Source: Neoechinorhynchus agilis
Lineage: Eukaryota > Acanthocephala
Assembly: GCA_051530055.1 (NCBI GenBank)
Contig: CM121342.1
Span: 14,322,001-14,386,000 of the forward strand
Direction of reading: 5' to 3'
Length of the DNA stretch: 64,000 bases
Shown here: positions 37,740 to 50,045 of the stretch, piece by piece
Layout of the letters: every line of letters begins with the position of its first letter
How positions within the stretch are numbered: position 1 is the stretch's first letter
The notes under the pieces: generated by a model
Databases searched by the model: none
Seen by the model: the letters and a program-made list of their open reading frames with translations, nothing else
Told to the model about the DNA's origin: nothing
Program-made: the position numbers and the translations under genes

Positions 37740-38640
37740 TAAAACGTTTAGCGAATCTTGACATCATTGTTTGAAGAATAAATTTCGTAGACAATGTTTT
37801 CCAATGATCAATGGTAAACTCGACACAATCATTTCATCTAATATTTCATGCTACTTAATAGAATGTGAGTACGAGCGATTGTACGGGTCATCGCAAGGAT
37901 TTGTGAAATTCATCAGTCGAGTTATTCGTAAGAAACGCAACAAAAGTTATTGCGCTTTGATTGCATTCTCAATTTTTAAGGCGTCTTAGCGTTAACTGTT
38001 TCTTGAGCCAAAAGGACGCGATCATGGCGAGGAACACCATTACTTTTAACACAAATGAAAGTCTGTTGACTAACCTGAGTAATGACGATTAAGTTACTTG
38101 ATATCATTTCCAATGAGATGATGTTTTTTATAACATGCAAAAAAGTAAAGCCCTCAATTGGTTTTGCCTACACGTTTGATAAAAGTGGAATCTTTGACAT
38201 CCGTGTACCGTTAATCGTGCGCAAATGTCGAACATTAAAATCCGATAATTTTAGATTGCAGATATAAGTACTCATGGAAAGTTCTACCAAGAACAAAAAC
38301 TCGAAAACTGAATTTACATCGATATAAAAAGTGAGACACTACGGAAATAGCACGATGAATCTAACTTAATTCGTCCACTAAGAAAAACGGGAAAAAGTTC
38401 ATGTTGTGTAGTGTACGATTAAACGGCCGGGATAGCGGAGCAATATTTTAGAGAAAAAACTACTTTAATGATTTCATGACCTTAACATCAACTATTTTAG
38501 ATTATTGGTGAGCGTTGTGGTTCTACAATTATTCGGAATTTCAATAGAATCGATCACTGAACATCTCCAGGCTTAATTATGATAACAAAACTTCCTAACC
38601 AGGACAATACTCACTCAAATAATTTAATAGAATAAACGAG
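37740..38640. other. Spacer between VWA-like gene and aminopeptidase
   Basis: Only short frames without motifs (for example 37771-37989 on the plus strand). No RNA gene or repeat recognised. Confidence 0.4.
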
Positions 38641-38644
38641 TTCA

Positions 38645-40650
38645 TCAATACCTTTTAAAAACGTACATATGAGCCAACGTTGTAAGACTAGCACCTCGTG
38701 CTACATCCGTCCCTGGAAGCGGCATGGCGGCCGAAGCAATATCCAAATGGCAATAAGGAAGCGGTATTTTTTCACTATTCACTCCATGCTATGGGTCTAT
38801 TGTGAAGCTATTGATTATTTACTTGCTAGGTCATTACCTTATCAAGCCCTGAAGCTCGGATTAAAAATGCAGCAGGAAAGATGTGACCTCTAGGTGTTCT
38901 ACTCGACGGTAAAGTGTTGCTCTGATTAATATCCGCTTTATCTCCTGTGTATTTAATAAATTCAAAGTCTTCTCGTCGCAAGAAGGACTGCTCAATCGGA
39001 TCGCCGATGTCAAACCCAATAGCTTTCAGTTTTGAGCCAATACCGTATTTCAGCGCCGGTTTGTTTTCGACAATCGCCTAAGTTAAGTGTATGAGATTGA
39101 ACGACAAAGGCGCTTAGTTGATCTGGACTAACCGAATAGGAGGTTCCATAGGTGAGTCCAACATGACCAGTAAGAGTTGCGATGGTGTACAGAACTGGAT
39201 TGTGTTCCTTTAAAGCCTGGCGAAAAAGTGGAAGGCGAGGTTAGCGATTCTTTGAAAAGTAATACTAACGAGCTCTTTTGCATAGCAAAGAACATCAGCC
39301 ATAGCCATTCGACCTTCAGCGTCAGTGTTTCCAATCGCTACGACTGTTCCGCTTCTTGAAGTGATGATTTCATCCGGAACATAAGCTTCTTCGCCAATAT
39401 TGTTTCTTGCCATGGCCATTAATCCGACGACCTTCACGTAAGATGGTCTAACCTCCGATAAGATCTAAATTGAAAATGATCTTTCCAATGCCAATGATTC
39501 TCGATGATGTTAACTTGAAAAAACCCTGCTACAGCTCCAGCCCCGCACTTATCAAAAGACATGAACCGACTTCCTCCGTTAATTTTAACATCGATTCCGC
39601 CGGTATCAAAAGTAATGCCTTTTCCGACGAGAAATACGGCTTCCCTGGGTTCAGTGCCCGTGTAAGTGAGTTCGAGTATACATCCTCGATGGCGCTCCAC
39701 TTTCCGTGATCCACGGTCGACCGCACTGAATAAGGGAAAACCTTTTTCCAATTCAGCCTGGTCATCTATCACTCTGACTTTAACAACGTCGGATCCTTTG
39801 AATAGCTGCTGCACATAGTCGCGGACAAGTGGAGGGGTCATAACCTCTGGCGAGCCACCACCAATATCCTTCATGACGATCCTTTTTATGATTTCAGGTC
39901 AATTATTCACAAATGCGGGACTCACTTTCCCCTGTTGATAATGTCGGCGCGAACAATGTCATCCCGGGCCGTGAGAAGAGATCCCATGCAATCGATCTTG
40001 TGTTTGTGACTTTCATGTCCATTTCTACGCTCAATGGGGACATAAGTAGCCTCAAGAGCTCCGGAAGCTGCGGCGAAATAAGCCTTTCGAAAGACTGAAG
40101 GTTCGCAGAGGAAAAATGGCCTCTTGGAGCCACTACCAATCAGCCTCTGCATTCCTTTAAATCCCGCATTATAGAACTTTCTAACGTCGTCGTAATCATC
40201 TTCCAAACTTCCGGTTGGAGAAAATACCTTTAGTTGGAAAAGCAGATGCTTTTTTACGACGCCGCATTTGTGAATACCTACGATTCTCTTAATTTTAGCA
40301 CTTGAATCCACAATGAGCGTTGGTTCCGAATGGAACTTTTTGTCTACCTAAAGGAAAAACTTAAAATCCCTTATGAGAAGTTTCGCGTCTTACAGATTCA
40401 TGAATCTTTAGACTTTGAAAAATCGATCCTAATGTTTCGAACTTTTCAAGGTCATTTCCTACCAGTAATAGACTGTCATATCCAGTTGTATTCCAAGTGT
40501 CCGAAAATTTGCAGATATTACTAAAATGGTTTTTGTTTATTATTTTTGTAAACTCAAGTACAATTGCTTCTAACAAACTCACTTCCTAAAGATGACAATA
40601 TTTAAGCCTCCGATTTCAGACACTGGGTTTCTATTTTTCTTGGTTGCCAT
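38645..40650 (-). CDS. M17 leucyl aminopeptidase-type metalloexopeptidase, complete (W07G4.4/NPEPL1-like)
   Basis: Eight exons join in frame to 548 residues: 40583-40650, 40394-40520, 39926-40347, 39515-39881, 39270-39464, 39133-39216, 38838-39077, 38645-38788. Introns are 44-62 nt. The ATG at 40650 begins MATKKNRNPVSEIGG. The catalytic half has VGKGITFDTGG (Lys and Asp metal ligands), DVKINGG (catalytic Lys), SFDKCGAGAV (Asp ligand) and GNTDAEGRMAMAD (Asp and Glu ligands and the catalytic Arg). The end has TPRGHIFPAAF and LPYCHLDIASA. The family removes N-terminal residues from peptides using two metal ions, usually in the cytosol as a hexamer. Length fits the nematode W07G4.4 type (about 520 residues). 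Every splice junction keeps frame and no stop is present, so it looks functional. A partial paralogue lies at 1-223. Confidence 0.93.
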
Positions 40651-40926
40651 GGACGATGAATATGCTAATGAAGGTGGAAAGGATGGGCCCGTGATGTTTC
40701 TTTTTTATTTCTCCTGGCAGGCATTCTTTTAAAAAAAGTAAAATTCTAACAATTGCTCCTTTCTACATTTACAGTCGTTGTAGAAGTCACTTCGATTGTC
40801 TACTGAACTTCTCCCCTTCTGTGATTCGTTATACCCACAACGAACGTTTATTTAGACCAATATAGCTGATGTGTACGAAAAGTTTAACGCTCTGTCTCTT
40901 ACACACAACTAATAAATCTCCGAAAT

Positions 40927-41484
40927 CTAAATGATAATCGGCTGCGGAACACCGGTTGGGAATGCAGCTAATGCAATTGGATCAACGGGAGATGCCAGAA
41001 TAGTGGTAGTCGGTGCGCCGAATCTGTATTGTGTTGATGCAAGTGGATCAAATCCTGGACGAAGTCTCGACATAAACCTCGAAAGTGGACCAAGTGTGTC
41101 CTGGTTCTGAGTCTTTAGATATGATATTATGGTCGTCTTGACCGGCTGCGGCAGTGCAGCAGTTGAAATCAAAGGCCCGGTAAATGGGTCAGCAATAGTC
41201 GAAACCAACGGAATTGAACTGTATGATTGTGGCGTTGGAATTGAAGGTATCTGAGTGATGGCGTTCAGAAGCGACAAAGGAACGTATGATGGTAGATCCA
41301 AAGGTGACGATTGCGGAACCATTGAAAATACCGATGGTTGACCGACGGTTAAACTTGGAGGAATGCTAATGAGAAGACCTTTGGTGGCATTTGCCTTTTC
41401 CTCCGATGTACCATTTGTAGTAGGTAGACATCGAATACTCGAGAGTCCGATCAAAGTAGCAAATAAAGTGACTGTTGATTTCAT
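40927..41484 (-). CDS. Small secreted Pro/Ser/Thr-rich protein
   Basis: An uninterrupted frame gives 185 residues from MKSTVTLFATLIGLSSIRCL, a clear signal peptide; the upstream in-frame ATG at 41541 would bury it. The mature part is rich in Pro, Ser, Thr, Ile and Leu (for example IPSIPTPQSYSSIPLVSTI), has no Cys and no transmembrane segment, and ends in PQPIII. This is low-complexity, probably disordered and possibly O-glycosylated. No family recognised. It sits 277 bp upstream of the aminopeptidase gene on the same strand, with no evidence of co-transcription. Confidence 0.6.
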   Translation of the reverse strand: MKSTVTLFATLIGLSSIRCLPTTNGTSEEKANATKGLLISIPPSLTVGQPSVFSMVPQSSPLDLPSYVPLSLLNAITQIPSIPTPQSYSSIPLVSTIADPFTGPLISTAALPQPVKTTIISYLKTQNQDTLGPLSRFMSRLRPGFDPLASTQYRFGAPTTTILASPVDPIALAAFPTGVPQPIII

Positions 41485-42180
41485 CGCTACTCGAATCCAA
41501 AAATGTCGAATTAATAAACTAACACACACAAATTTTACCACCCGCTTTAAACTATAATCATTGATTTTTTAACATGTTTAACAAAAACCCATTATCGATT
41601 TTTCGCAAATGGAAAATTAAACACACGAACCTGAAATTTTTTCGATGAAGTAAAATTGAAGAATAATGACGGACAGGTTCCGCACTTTTCTTTGATATCG
41701 TGCTGTAAATGGCTAATAGAAACCTCCTTAGCAGCATTTATAGACTTGGCAGCCGTGACCGTATTCACACAACTAGATCACTTCTCGGATGTTATTTTCG
41801 CATACAACTTATGACTCAGGTATGCGAAACCTGTACGGCAGTTCGCATTAACTTATTAGCGAAAAATCGTTTTGCCTTAAGAATAACAAGAGGGACCAAA
41901 ACATGTCGAAATCCCAAGCTTTTTTTGATTTTCTCATAAAGCGATAAATCACGGGAGATTAACTAGTGAGATTGCTTTTATGTTCAAATTTGGGATTATT
42001 GTCGGTTTGTATTTTTACTAATGCCCGAAAAATAACGAGATTGCACACTTTGAGCAGTAGCCAAAGTAGAAGTTACTTGTAGATTTTCACGATTTTGGTA
42101 AGCATTCATATTGGTTATGTAAAAACACGTTTTATTTATGGAAAAATACAGGATCCACACACTTGTCAGCATCTATCTTT
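41485..42180. other. No recognisable gene
   Basis: A 76-codon plus-strand frame (41709-41939) shows no motif. Nothing else seen. Confidence 0.4.
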
Positions 42181-42181
42181 G

Positions 42182-43400
42182 CTAAACGGTGTATGGATGA
42201 CGGATGTTGAAGGCAAGGGAGGTGAGACTGGTTTTTGAAGGGGTGTTGATGTGGGATCGGAGGCTTTGTAAATGAGAATGGTTGCTCGGTGATGACAGAT
42301 TAGAGGTCTTTCCTTGTTCCCCGTTTATTAAGGAAAGATTGGGCTTGGGGGAAGAAAGATTTTTGGTAGAGGGTGGCACCAGCGAGGGGGGATGAAAAAG
42401 GTTGCGGTTACGGGTGTTTACGAAAGAAAATTGTGGAGGGGGTTAAAGAAGACGGAGGGCGTATTTGGAGAAAATGGAGTGGAGGTGGGCGTCGAAGGGA
42501 GGGAGTGAAGTCCCGCATATTCTAGCTGCTCTCTTCTGGAAGGTTTCGAGGGAATGGAGAGCATTGGCGGAAAGGGCGAGGAAATTGGGGTAGGCGTATG
42601 TAAGGATAGGAAAAATGGCAAAGATAAAAGTGAGCAAGGTGTTTAATGGATACACCGAGACGCCGGAGGAGTTTGAGAAGGTAAAGCCGAGGGTTTTCTT
42701 TTGAGAGGGTAAATGAAATGTTGGCATCCCATTTAAGGTTTTCTTGGAAAGTCAGGCCCGGTATTCGGAGAGAAGAGGAGCGTTGGATGGGGAGAGGGGG
42801 AGGCGCCGGGATAAGATTGCGTTTGGAAATGTGGGGGACAAGTTCAAAAGATTTGGATAAATTTAGGGAGAGGTTTAGGGTGGAGAGCGAGGAAATGGGA
42901 TGGTTGATCTTGGCCATGGTTGTGGAGAGGGAGAGAGGGAGATGCGATGGCAATGACTGTGAGGTCATCTGCATAGAGAAAATATTTGGTAGTGGGAGTG
43001 AGGGGATGAAGGTCATTTAGAAAAATGTCAAAGAGGAGAGGGGAAAGTACGGCGCCTTTGGGGACCGCTTTAAATATGGGTAGAGGAGAGGAGCAAGAAG
43101 TTCCCCATTGAATATAGTGTTCGCGGTTGGAGAGGAAAGAGTAAATCCAAGCGAGTTGCAAAGTTGGGAGGCCAAAGGAAGCACATTATTGGTGGAGAAG
43201 GGAGTGATCTACCGACTCGAACGCCCTGGAAATATCCAGTTGCACGAGACGGACGGTTGATGCTGGACTGGAATCTAAGCTGCGCACAAGCGTATCGTAG
43301 ATGCAGAGGAGGGCGTCAGAACAAGAGTAATTGGGACGGAAAGCGAATTAGGAAGGGGAGATGTTTTTGAGGAAGAAGGGAAGTAGGCGAGAAGCATCTT
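42182..43400 (-). mobile_element. LINE-A copy, 3' half
   Basis: On the minus strand, the RT palm (42844-43161: AVPKGAVLSPLLFDIFLNDL, FLYADDLTVIA) leads to the thumb and C-terminal domain (42443-43016: LRIPGLTFQENLKWD, LYLLKLLRRLGV, FQKRAARICG). Motifs and order match the LINE-A main copy. Frameshifts separate the blocks, the PQG motif is changed to PKG, and the endonuclease is missing, so the copy is 5'-truncated and dead. Confidence 0.85.
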
Positions 43401-43609
43401 CCGTTTCTATTAAAATGGTCAATGGGTTAGAGAGAATTTTTGTTATCCATACTGGATGTGGAGTAATATTATTTAAAAAAATTTCAATTAATTTCAGCAA
43501 AGAATCATCCCATAATTGCAGGTGCAAAGGGGATTTCCACAAGCGTCTTACATTTCATGGAGTAACGCATCTTGCACAGCTAGATTTAAAAACTTACAAA
43601 CAGTGATTG

Positions 43610-44495
43610 ATGAGGCGAGGTTTCCTCGCGAAATTTTTCATTATAATAAAATGATTTCTAACCGGGATTATCTTCATCACAAGTCAAAACCTATTTTGGT
43701 TTTCTTGATTGGGTTTTTGGTGCACTTTTATTTTAATTTAGATTTTTAAACTCATATAAAGAGGCAATTGAAAACTAAATGCCTTGTTTGGTCACCTATT
43801 TTTAGATTCCTTAGTTTTAAGAACTCCAAAGCATTTTGGTGTCTTACATTTGATCTTACATAAGATAAACCGTTTTTGCGATCAACAGGTTCATGGGCGA
43901 TTAAAACGTAAATTCTGAGGGCCAGTTTGTATAGTCAAACGTTTAATTTGAGTCACCATCTACAAGTGCACTCCATCTGAAATAAAGACGACGTTGTTTA
44001 GGCTCTCATACGATAGATTCTTGGACAAAACATCATAGCAAACTCAGGCTCATCTCGATCTCGTTTTTTGGAGGTAAATATTTAAGATGGTGCCGTCGAA
44101 TTTAATTTAACATATATGAGTTTCAAATGTCAACTGTGCTTGAGAAGTTCGTCGTTCTAAACAACAGAAGTACGGTGAAATTTCGTTGTATTTTATATAT
44201 ATTTTATACGACTAGATTTTTATTCTAAAGAGCTTAATGCGTGACAATTTATGGTATCGGTACAATAAAGAAACTTTCATTATTTATCAATTCATTCTTA
44301 TGCAATCATATTTTTCTTAAAATTATAATTCTCTATACATCCAATCATTCGACGTGCACCTTTGTTCCGCTGCAGCTGTCATCTCTTAAATTCAGTGAAT
44401 TTATTAATAATTTATTTATTTTTTCGATTGCCATTTTTTTCAGCGAAACCAAGAAGTTTTCAGCAAAATGAGATTTTAAACATCCACGCAACCGC
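43610..44495. other. No recognisable gene
   Basis: AT-rich spacer. A weak inverted match (43600-43690) resembles the short inverted repeat at 36253-36334 but is too diverged to call. Confidence 0.35.
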
Positions 44496-44501
44496 TCTGG
44501 A

Positions 44502-45174
44502 TCACTCAGCTGCTTTCTTGTTGTAATGGTCGAAATTACGGATCCAGTGTTCCCCAGTCCCCGGATCATCATTGATTCGTTTTAGTCTCTTTGACAATTG
44601 ATTGACCAGGTCCTGCATTGCGGTACCAAACGACCCGAGTGTTTTGACGCCAAAAGGAATTCCGATATTTGGTCTTTTTGCGGCCTTCATCGGCGACTAC
44701 TGCTCCACCCCCGGATTTATTTCAGTCATTCAATAGTTAAAATTACGTCCAATCTCGCCGCCACTCAAGGTCGTGTCCACAATGCAGGCTGCGTTCCTTC
44801 GCTTACAGAGGTATTGTGGTCGTCGGTCGCATCCCTCATTCGACGGCCTATTTCTTGGCATAGTTTAAGGGCGGACTCCTCGAGCTCCCCATAAGTATCG
44901 ACCCTAATTAGCACGAACTTGTAGTTATTTTGCCGATTTCTTCTTTTTCGCTTCGGACCCTGCACCTCCCAGCACCGAGGACGCATTACTTTGATTGCCT
45001 GTTACTAAAGAATTGACGCATGTGGCGTCCCTGATTAGACATTTTCCCTATCGCCAAGGGGTGCATGCCATCAGATCGAAATAGATGACCAAAGTTGGGG
45101 ATATTAGGAGCATGGACCTTCAGTTTGCCCCACGATGCGCCTACTCGACCATTTCCACACCAGGTCTCGGACAT
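44502..45174 (-). mobile_element. RLE LINE remnant, old
   Basis: Minus-strand pieces align with the C-terminal region of the RLE elements: VHAPNIPNFGHLFRSDG (compare NFPNILEPAHLCRLDG) at 45010-45120, then a tail with VDTYGELEESALKLCQEIG at 44765-44900. A further PFGVKTLGSFG piece at 44580-44680 comes from a second remnant in the same orientation. The expected RPDG is changed to MHPL, so no endonuclease remains. Confidence 0.6.
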
Positions 45175-45569
45175 TTTACTTTTGGTAAAACATGCTACTC
45201 GTACACAACATTAGTCAATCAGAATCACAGTGAAAGGTTTTATGTTCGGTTCTAGAGGATAGATAATAAAGGATCATTTAACCCTTAGATTCGCATTTTT
45301 TAAATTTCTACATTAACGGTGACTAAGGGCGCCCCTTCCCAAACGCGGATATCAGCACACTTAGGTTAGCAGTTTTCAACTTTTTGTTTTAGTCACGACA
45401 CAAAGTCGGTTTGTGATGGCGATCCCACCTTTGAAAACCAAAATATACTTTTTAGAAAAAATGTCATTCCTATTCTTAGTACAATTGTTTTGATGGTTCA
45501 AGCTAAACTTACAAAACAGAAAAAATTTTTTTGTTTTGGTATTTAATTTTTTACATAACATTAGGCCCA

Positions 45570-46010
45570 TTACATGTCATCCGGACGCTGGCAGCGTTCC
45601 CACGCTGGACCGCCAGACTCAAGTTTTATCGCAAGAAAGTAATTAACTGCGGCTCTTTCGTTACACTCGCGATACGTCGCCCCAGTTCAATCACGAATTC
45701 CGCTGCGGCCTTTCCAAATACCCCGTAAGTCTCGACTCCGAAAGGCAGGAACAAAAACTGAGAGGCTAACTCATGATACTTCGCGGTCTTACGTTCCTTC
45801 GCTCTCGTTGCCGCGGCTACTGCGCCTAATTTAGCGGTCGTTATATTGCTGTTTGCCAGCGTATCGAAGCATGTTGCGTCCCATATAAGGTATCTGCCAC
45901 GTTACCAGGGAGAGACCGTTACCCCGTCAGGACGTTTCCTGTCTGAGCGGCAGAGATTATTTTGCTCCAGGATGCTTTTTTTATTTGCCATCATCGAACC
46001 ACTCGATTCC
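45570..46010 (-). mobile_element. RLE LINE remnant
   Basis: The complement encodes the endonuclease block (YLIWDATCFDTLANSNI) near 45840-45905. It continues with LPFGVETYGVFGKAAAEFV at 45690-45760 and ends near 45590 in a decayed NAASVRMT. This is the same family as 5294-6316, truncated 5' of the endonuclease and separated from the previous remnant by about 400 bp. Confidence 0.65.
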
Positions 46011-46219
46011 ATGGGTCGATTATTTTGTTTCGTTACTTTGAATTTACTTTAAAAAATTCAGCACCTAAGATCATCTCCTAATTAGTGTGGCGGTTGAGCT
46101 CGCTTTCTGCTATTGAGTGTGGCGTTTTACGTTGCGCAACGAGTAAAGTAACATGGCGTGTTGCTTGAAGTGCTGCTTCATTTATTTAAGAAAAACGATG
46201 CTTCTTCCTCTTGAAAAAT

Positions 46220-46720
46220 TCATTCGTTAAGTTGATAAATTCTGGACGTAGAGACGTCAAATGGACCTTTTCGTCGTGTTAGGTTTTTTTTCAGCAGCCA
46301 GCACCCTTTTTGAAACAAGACGCATTGCGGGTTCTCTTTTTCATCCGGCGCATTCGACAAGAACAGTGAAGCCGTGCCGCAGGCACACTTCTTGGTACGG
46401 TCGCTTTCGTCCGGCCATAAACACGAGAAGTCGATCTGGGGATAAAAAGGATGAGTTTGAAATTGTTGATTTGGTAAACAAATGCCATCATCGTAAATCG
46501 ACTCGTAGGAGTTCGAGCGGTAATGCTGTTGACCCTCGACGCGAGAGCAGTAGATAGACCTTGACGAGCGCCGAGTGTCAGCGGTATCACTGCTCCGAGT
46601 TAATCGGTGATGACAGCGAAAGAGAGGAAGGGTCTGAGCCGCCAAATTCCGCTTGGGGCAGCACCTACGACAAAAATGTAAGCGAGTTATTTTTATCGGT
46701 GTACAGTAAAATGTAGTCAA
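46220..46720 (-). CDS. Possible hypothetical protein (166-codon frame)
   Basis: An open minus-strand frame whose second half looks protein-like (FSCLWPDESDRTKKCACG, then NPQCVLFQKGCWLLKK) with four Cys. An overlapping plus-strand frame (46261-46557) is also open, so strand is not certain. No family recognised and no clear start. It may be one exon of a spliced gene. Confidence 0.3.
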   Translation of the reverse strand: MTTFYCTPIKITRLHFCRRCCPKRNLAAQTLPLFRCHHRLTRSSDTADTRRSSRSIYCSRVEGQQHYRSNSYESIYDDGICLPNQQFQTHPFYPQIDFSCLWPDESDRTKKCACGTASLFLSNAPDEKENPQCVLFQKGCWLLKKNLTRRKGPFDVSTSRIYQLNE

Positions 46721-47592
46721 AAGTTGATATGCACTATCTTAATGAAGAGCTTAGTACTACAGACGACCCCAACCGAACCCAAGGTTGAGAATTATCGAAG
46801 AGACTGACTTTCCGCTCGGTATGAATAGCTCGTTTGCTAAACTGCACCGCTGAGTTCAATATTACATTCAAAGGGGGATGTTTAATCTCTTACAGGATAG
46901 TTAGATCTCTACTAAGTCGGGTTCAAATGCTCTTTTTTACATTGGAGTTTTGAGGGAAAGTTTGTAACCGGCCTCCTTAATTAAGCGCTAGAAGTTATTG
47001 TACTCACTCGCTAAAATCATAGTTTGGTCATAATTGATCGCGTGACCGGGAGAGTTCCGTCTAAGATAAAGTTGTTGGAAAAAAATGAAGAGAGCCACAG
47101 AAATTCGATTTAGTGGGACTCATAAAGATAGATTCATTAAACTTAAATCGTACCGAGCGCACTGTTCACGTTATAAGTTTAAGAAATCTAGCCTACAAAA
47201 CCTGTCACCGGATAGATTTATCATGTAAGACGTTAACGAAATTTGGTTTCCCGTGCTTGTAGATGGCAGGGAAGGTTTTGCTTTGAGGTATGACTGTCGT
47301 GTTATAGTTTCGTGAAGTTTGTAGATCTCAGAGTTCGTGGTTTAAGCTGAAGGAAATCGCAACCTGTCTTATCTTTAAGCCTTTCTCTTTCTTTGTAGAT
47401 ATATACAAACGATGCTGATAAAGGAGGAACCCGTCGATGATGAAGGTCGTAACGCAGCACCGCAGGTAGCTTTTATCTGAGCTTAAAGTTTGTATTCAAT
47501 TTATTAGACATCGATATGCAATAACACAATACTGGCAAATCTTGGTATATGCACTAATGTTCGCCGAATGCTATATCGTACTAATCGTACAG
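46721..47592. other. No assigned gene
   Basis: A short plus-strand frame at 47413-47466 reads MLIKEEPVDDEGRNAAPQ before a GTAGCT donor-like site. It may be an exon of an unknown gene or 5' part of the hydrolase, but I cannot connect it. Confidence 0.3.
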
Positions 47593-49350
47593 TCTCTTGG
47601 ATGTTAAGAAACACCTTTTATCCTACTGTGGTTTGTTTGCACCTCAAACTTCATTGTATCAAATCGAGCGAATTCTAGTGCACCGAGGTTATTGCAAAGA
47701 AAGGATCATATTTAGAAAATAACTTAAAATTATGCCTTTCAGTGATACAGGGATATTCAAGGCCTCTAGTAATGTCCTTAAATTCTATGGCGAGTACTTT
47801 GTATACTCACGAGTGTATGGAGAAGTCTTACGTTAAATATACAAGGTACACTTTCTACGTAAATTATTTTCTCAAATTTAATATATTTTCCGCAGTAAAC
47901 TCATGGAATTCAAGGATGGCGGAAAGCTAAAATTGGATATTGCTTCTCCACCTACGAAACAAAGCGATGAATTACTTAAAAAAGTTGCACTTGTCCTACC
48001 TGGAGTTGAAGGTAAGCCTCCCGTTCATTTACTATTGTCTTCTTGCAGGAACACTTATTATTCTTTGTGAGTTTGCCACTGTATTTCAGTTCATGCAGCT
48101 TTTAGTGATGAAGAATTTCCTTATTCCTGCAGTTTATTTTTGTTAGTGACTAATATAATAAAGATGCCGACGAATTTTTTTAGTATTTAGTACCCATATA
48201 CAATGCTTATCACCTCGACTTTAACATTCAACAGATTTTTCACTTTTCATATAGGTTCGAGCGACGCAAACTACATAACTCGCATTGCTAAAAGTTTGCT
48301 AAAAAAGAACCACGAGGTTGTTGTCATGAATTACAGAGGAACCCTCTGTGAGCTGACCTCAAATTTGAAGACGAAAAGTGCTCTGGATACTAATGACCTC
48401 GCCTGCGTCCTCGAATACATAAAAGCAATATATCCAAAATCACGGTTGCTTCTAATTGGATTCTCTTTGGGCGGGTATGAGATTTGCGAAGGTTTTCACG
48501 AAACGATTTTATTTTAGTATAATTTCCTCCAACCTACTTTCTAATCCTTCAATCAAGCAACGCGAGCTGGTCGATGCAGCGTTTCTAGTGTCATCAGCTT
48601 TCAATCTCGTAGAGTTAGAGAAAATAATGTCAAGTTATATAAATAGTAATTGTGTTCGGAATCGATATACAACATATTTGTATCACCGGGAGGAGAAAAT
48701 TGGCTTAACTATGTTCCGAATCATGATTAAATGTCACTGTTGCTTGTGAGAGCTTGTTCACAATTTTAAGCACTTCTCCTAAATTACAGATTCTGAACAC
48801 AATTAGCAAATTTCTGGCTAGCACGTTTCTCTATTCTAGAGTAATAGGGAGACTATTAAAGTAATTCTTTTTCTTCTTTTTAGACTTCATCTTCCCTTTC
48901 GCAGCCACAAATCGATTCAGAATGCTAAGCAACTTGACATCAATCGGATAAGGAATGCAAAATGTGCTCGGGAATTCGACAATGCCTACACCATCCCAGT
49001 ATATGGATATCCTGATGTTGATTATTATTATCGAAATGCTTCGTTTCACGATAAACTTCATCAGATAGCTATCCCTACTGTCTACATGAACGCCCTTGAC
49101 GATATATATTCTCCCGCCAAGAGTACGTAGGAGGCAGTCAAATCGGCGACACTCTTAATCGATTTTAATTCCAGTTCTACCACTTAAATCAATACAGAAT
49201 TGTGACAACGTTGCCATGATTACAACAGATTATGGTGGGCACATTGGATATGCAAAAGACCTATCGCCTTACTCTGGTTTCTATGTTTGTGATGTTCTCG
49301 AAGATTTTATTGGCTTGCTAGACAAAGGGAAAGTGCCTTGTAAAAATTGA
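47593..49350 (+). CDS. ABHD1/ABHD3-type alpha/beta hydrolase
   Basis: Plus-strand exons: 47593-47634 (tentative, NTFYPTV), 47743-47845, 47896-48011 (DGGKLKLDIASPP, VALVLPGVEG), 48255-48474 (VVVMNYRGT, IGFSLGG), one starting at 48518 with an unresolved 3' end, one ending at 48860, 48884-49122 (ALDDIYSP), 49175-49350 (YGGHIGYAKD). The order and motifs are those of the EMB8/ABHD1/2/3 family of membrane-associated lipases or phospholipases. All three catalytic residues are visible: Ser in GFSLGG, Asp in ALDD, His in GGHIG. Most joins keep frame. Two are unsettled: the junction between about 48650 and 48790, and an apparent 23-nt intron at 48861-48883. The true N-terminus, usually carrying a membrane anchor, is not located. 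Confidence 0.8.
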
Positions 49351-49792
49351 TCAATTTGAACTGAGCGACAAATCACAAAAGATACCTATAAGTTATTAAA
49401 ACTTGATTTATTAATGTGAGGTTCTAATCGAGCAGAGCAACAACAAGCTTGAGCCAATTTAAACAAGCTCAATATCGATTCAATCAAAGCTTGATATTAA
49501 ACGTTTTCTTTGAAGAAACAAGATTTCTGAGTTTCTCTTCTACTATCAACAAGCTCTGAAGATCATTACCGTTGTCCGCTCTATTCAATAACAGGATTCC
49601 CTATTTCGTCCCTAAAATTTTGCGACTTTATTACCCTAGAGTTTTGTTGCATAATAAAGCTTGAGAGTTTTAAATATTGCGGTAGATTGGGAGATAACAG
49701 CTAGATTTTGAATGAAATGCTGAATATGAGCAGGATTTTTGCCGGCACTTATATATTGTAGAATTTCGAAGATTACCTATTTGGGAATTATT
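49351..49792. other. Spacer
   Basis: 3' flank of the hydrolase. No motif seen. Confidence 0.35.
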
Positions 49793-50045
49793 ATGAATGC
49801 TCTACAAAAAAACGGACACCTATTAAGGGTATTTATTTTCTTTTGTTTAATTTTGGAAGTAAAAGCTGTAATTTCGTCCGTAGCAATGATTCGGCTAAAA
49901 AGACATGAGATACGAATAGAGGTATAATTTAACTTGATTTCGCTGGTTATTTCGGTGGTTGCTCGTTTAATAGAAGCAATCTTGTACCCCGCTGCGGATT
50001 TTAAATTTCGGGTTGAATTGTGTTAGAAAGCCATTGATTTTTTAA
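49793..50045 (+). CDS. Possible small secreted peptide precursor, two exons
   Basis: Exon 1 (49793-49921, 43 codons) encodes a signal-like N-terminus (LLRVFIFFCLILEVKA). It ends at a GTATAA donor. A 52-nt intron ends in TTTAATAG, and exon 2 (49974-50045) continues in frame to KQSCTPLRILNFGLNCVRKP and a stop, 66 residues in all. The mature part has two Cys and a Lys-Arg pair, as in some peptide hormones or defence peptides. No family is recognised and short frames can arise by chance, so this is tentative. Confidence 0.35.
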
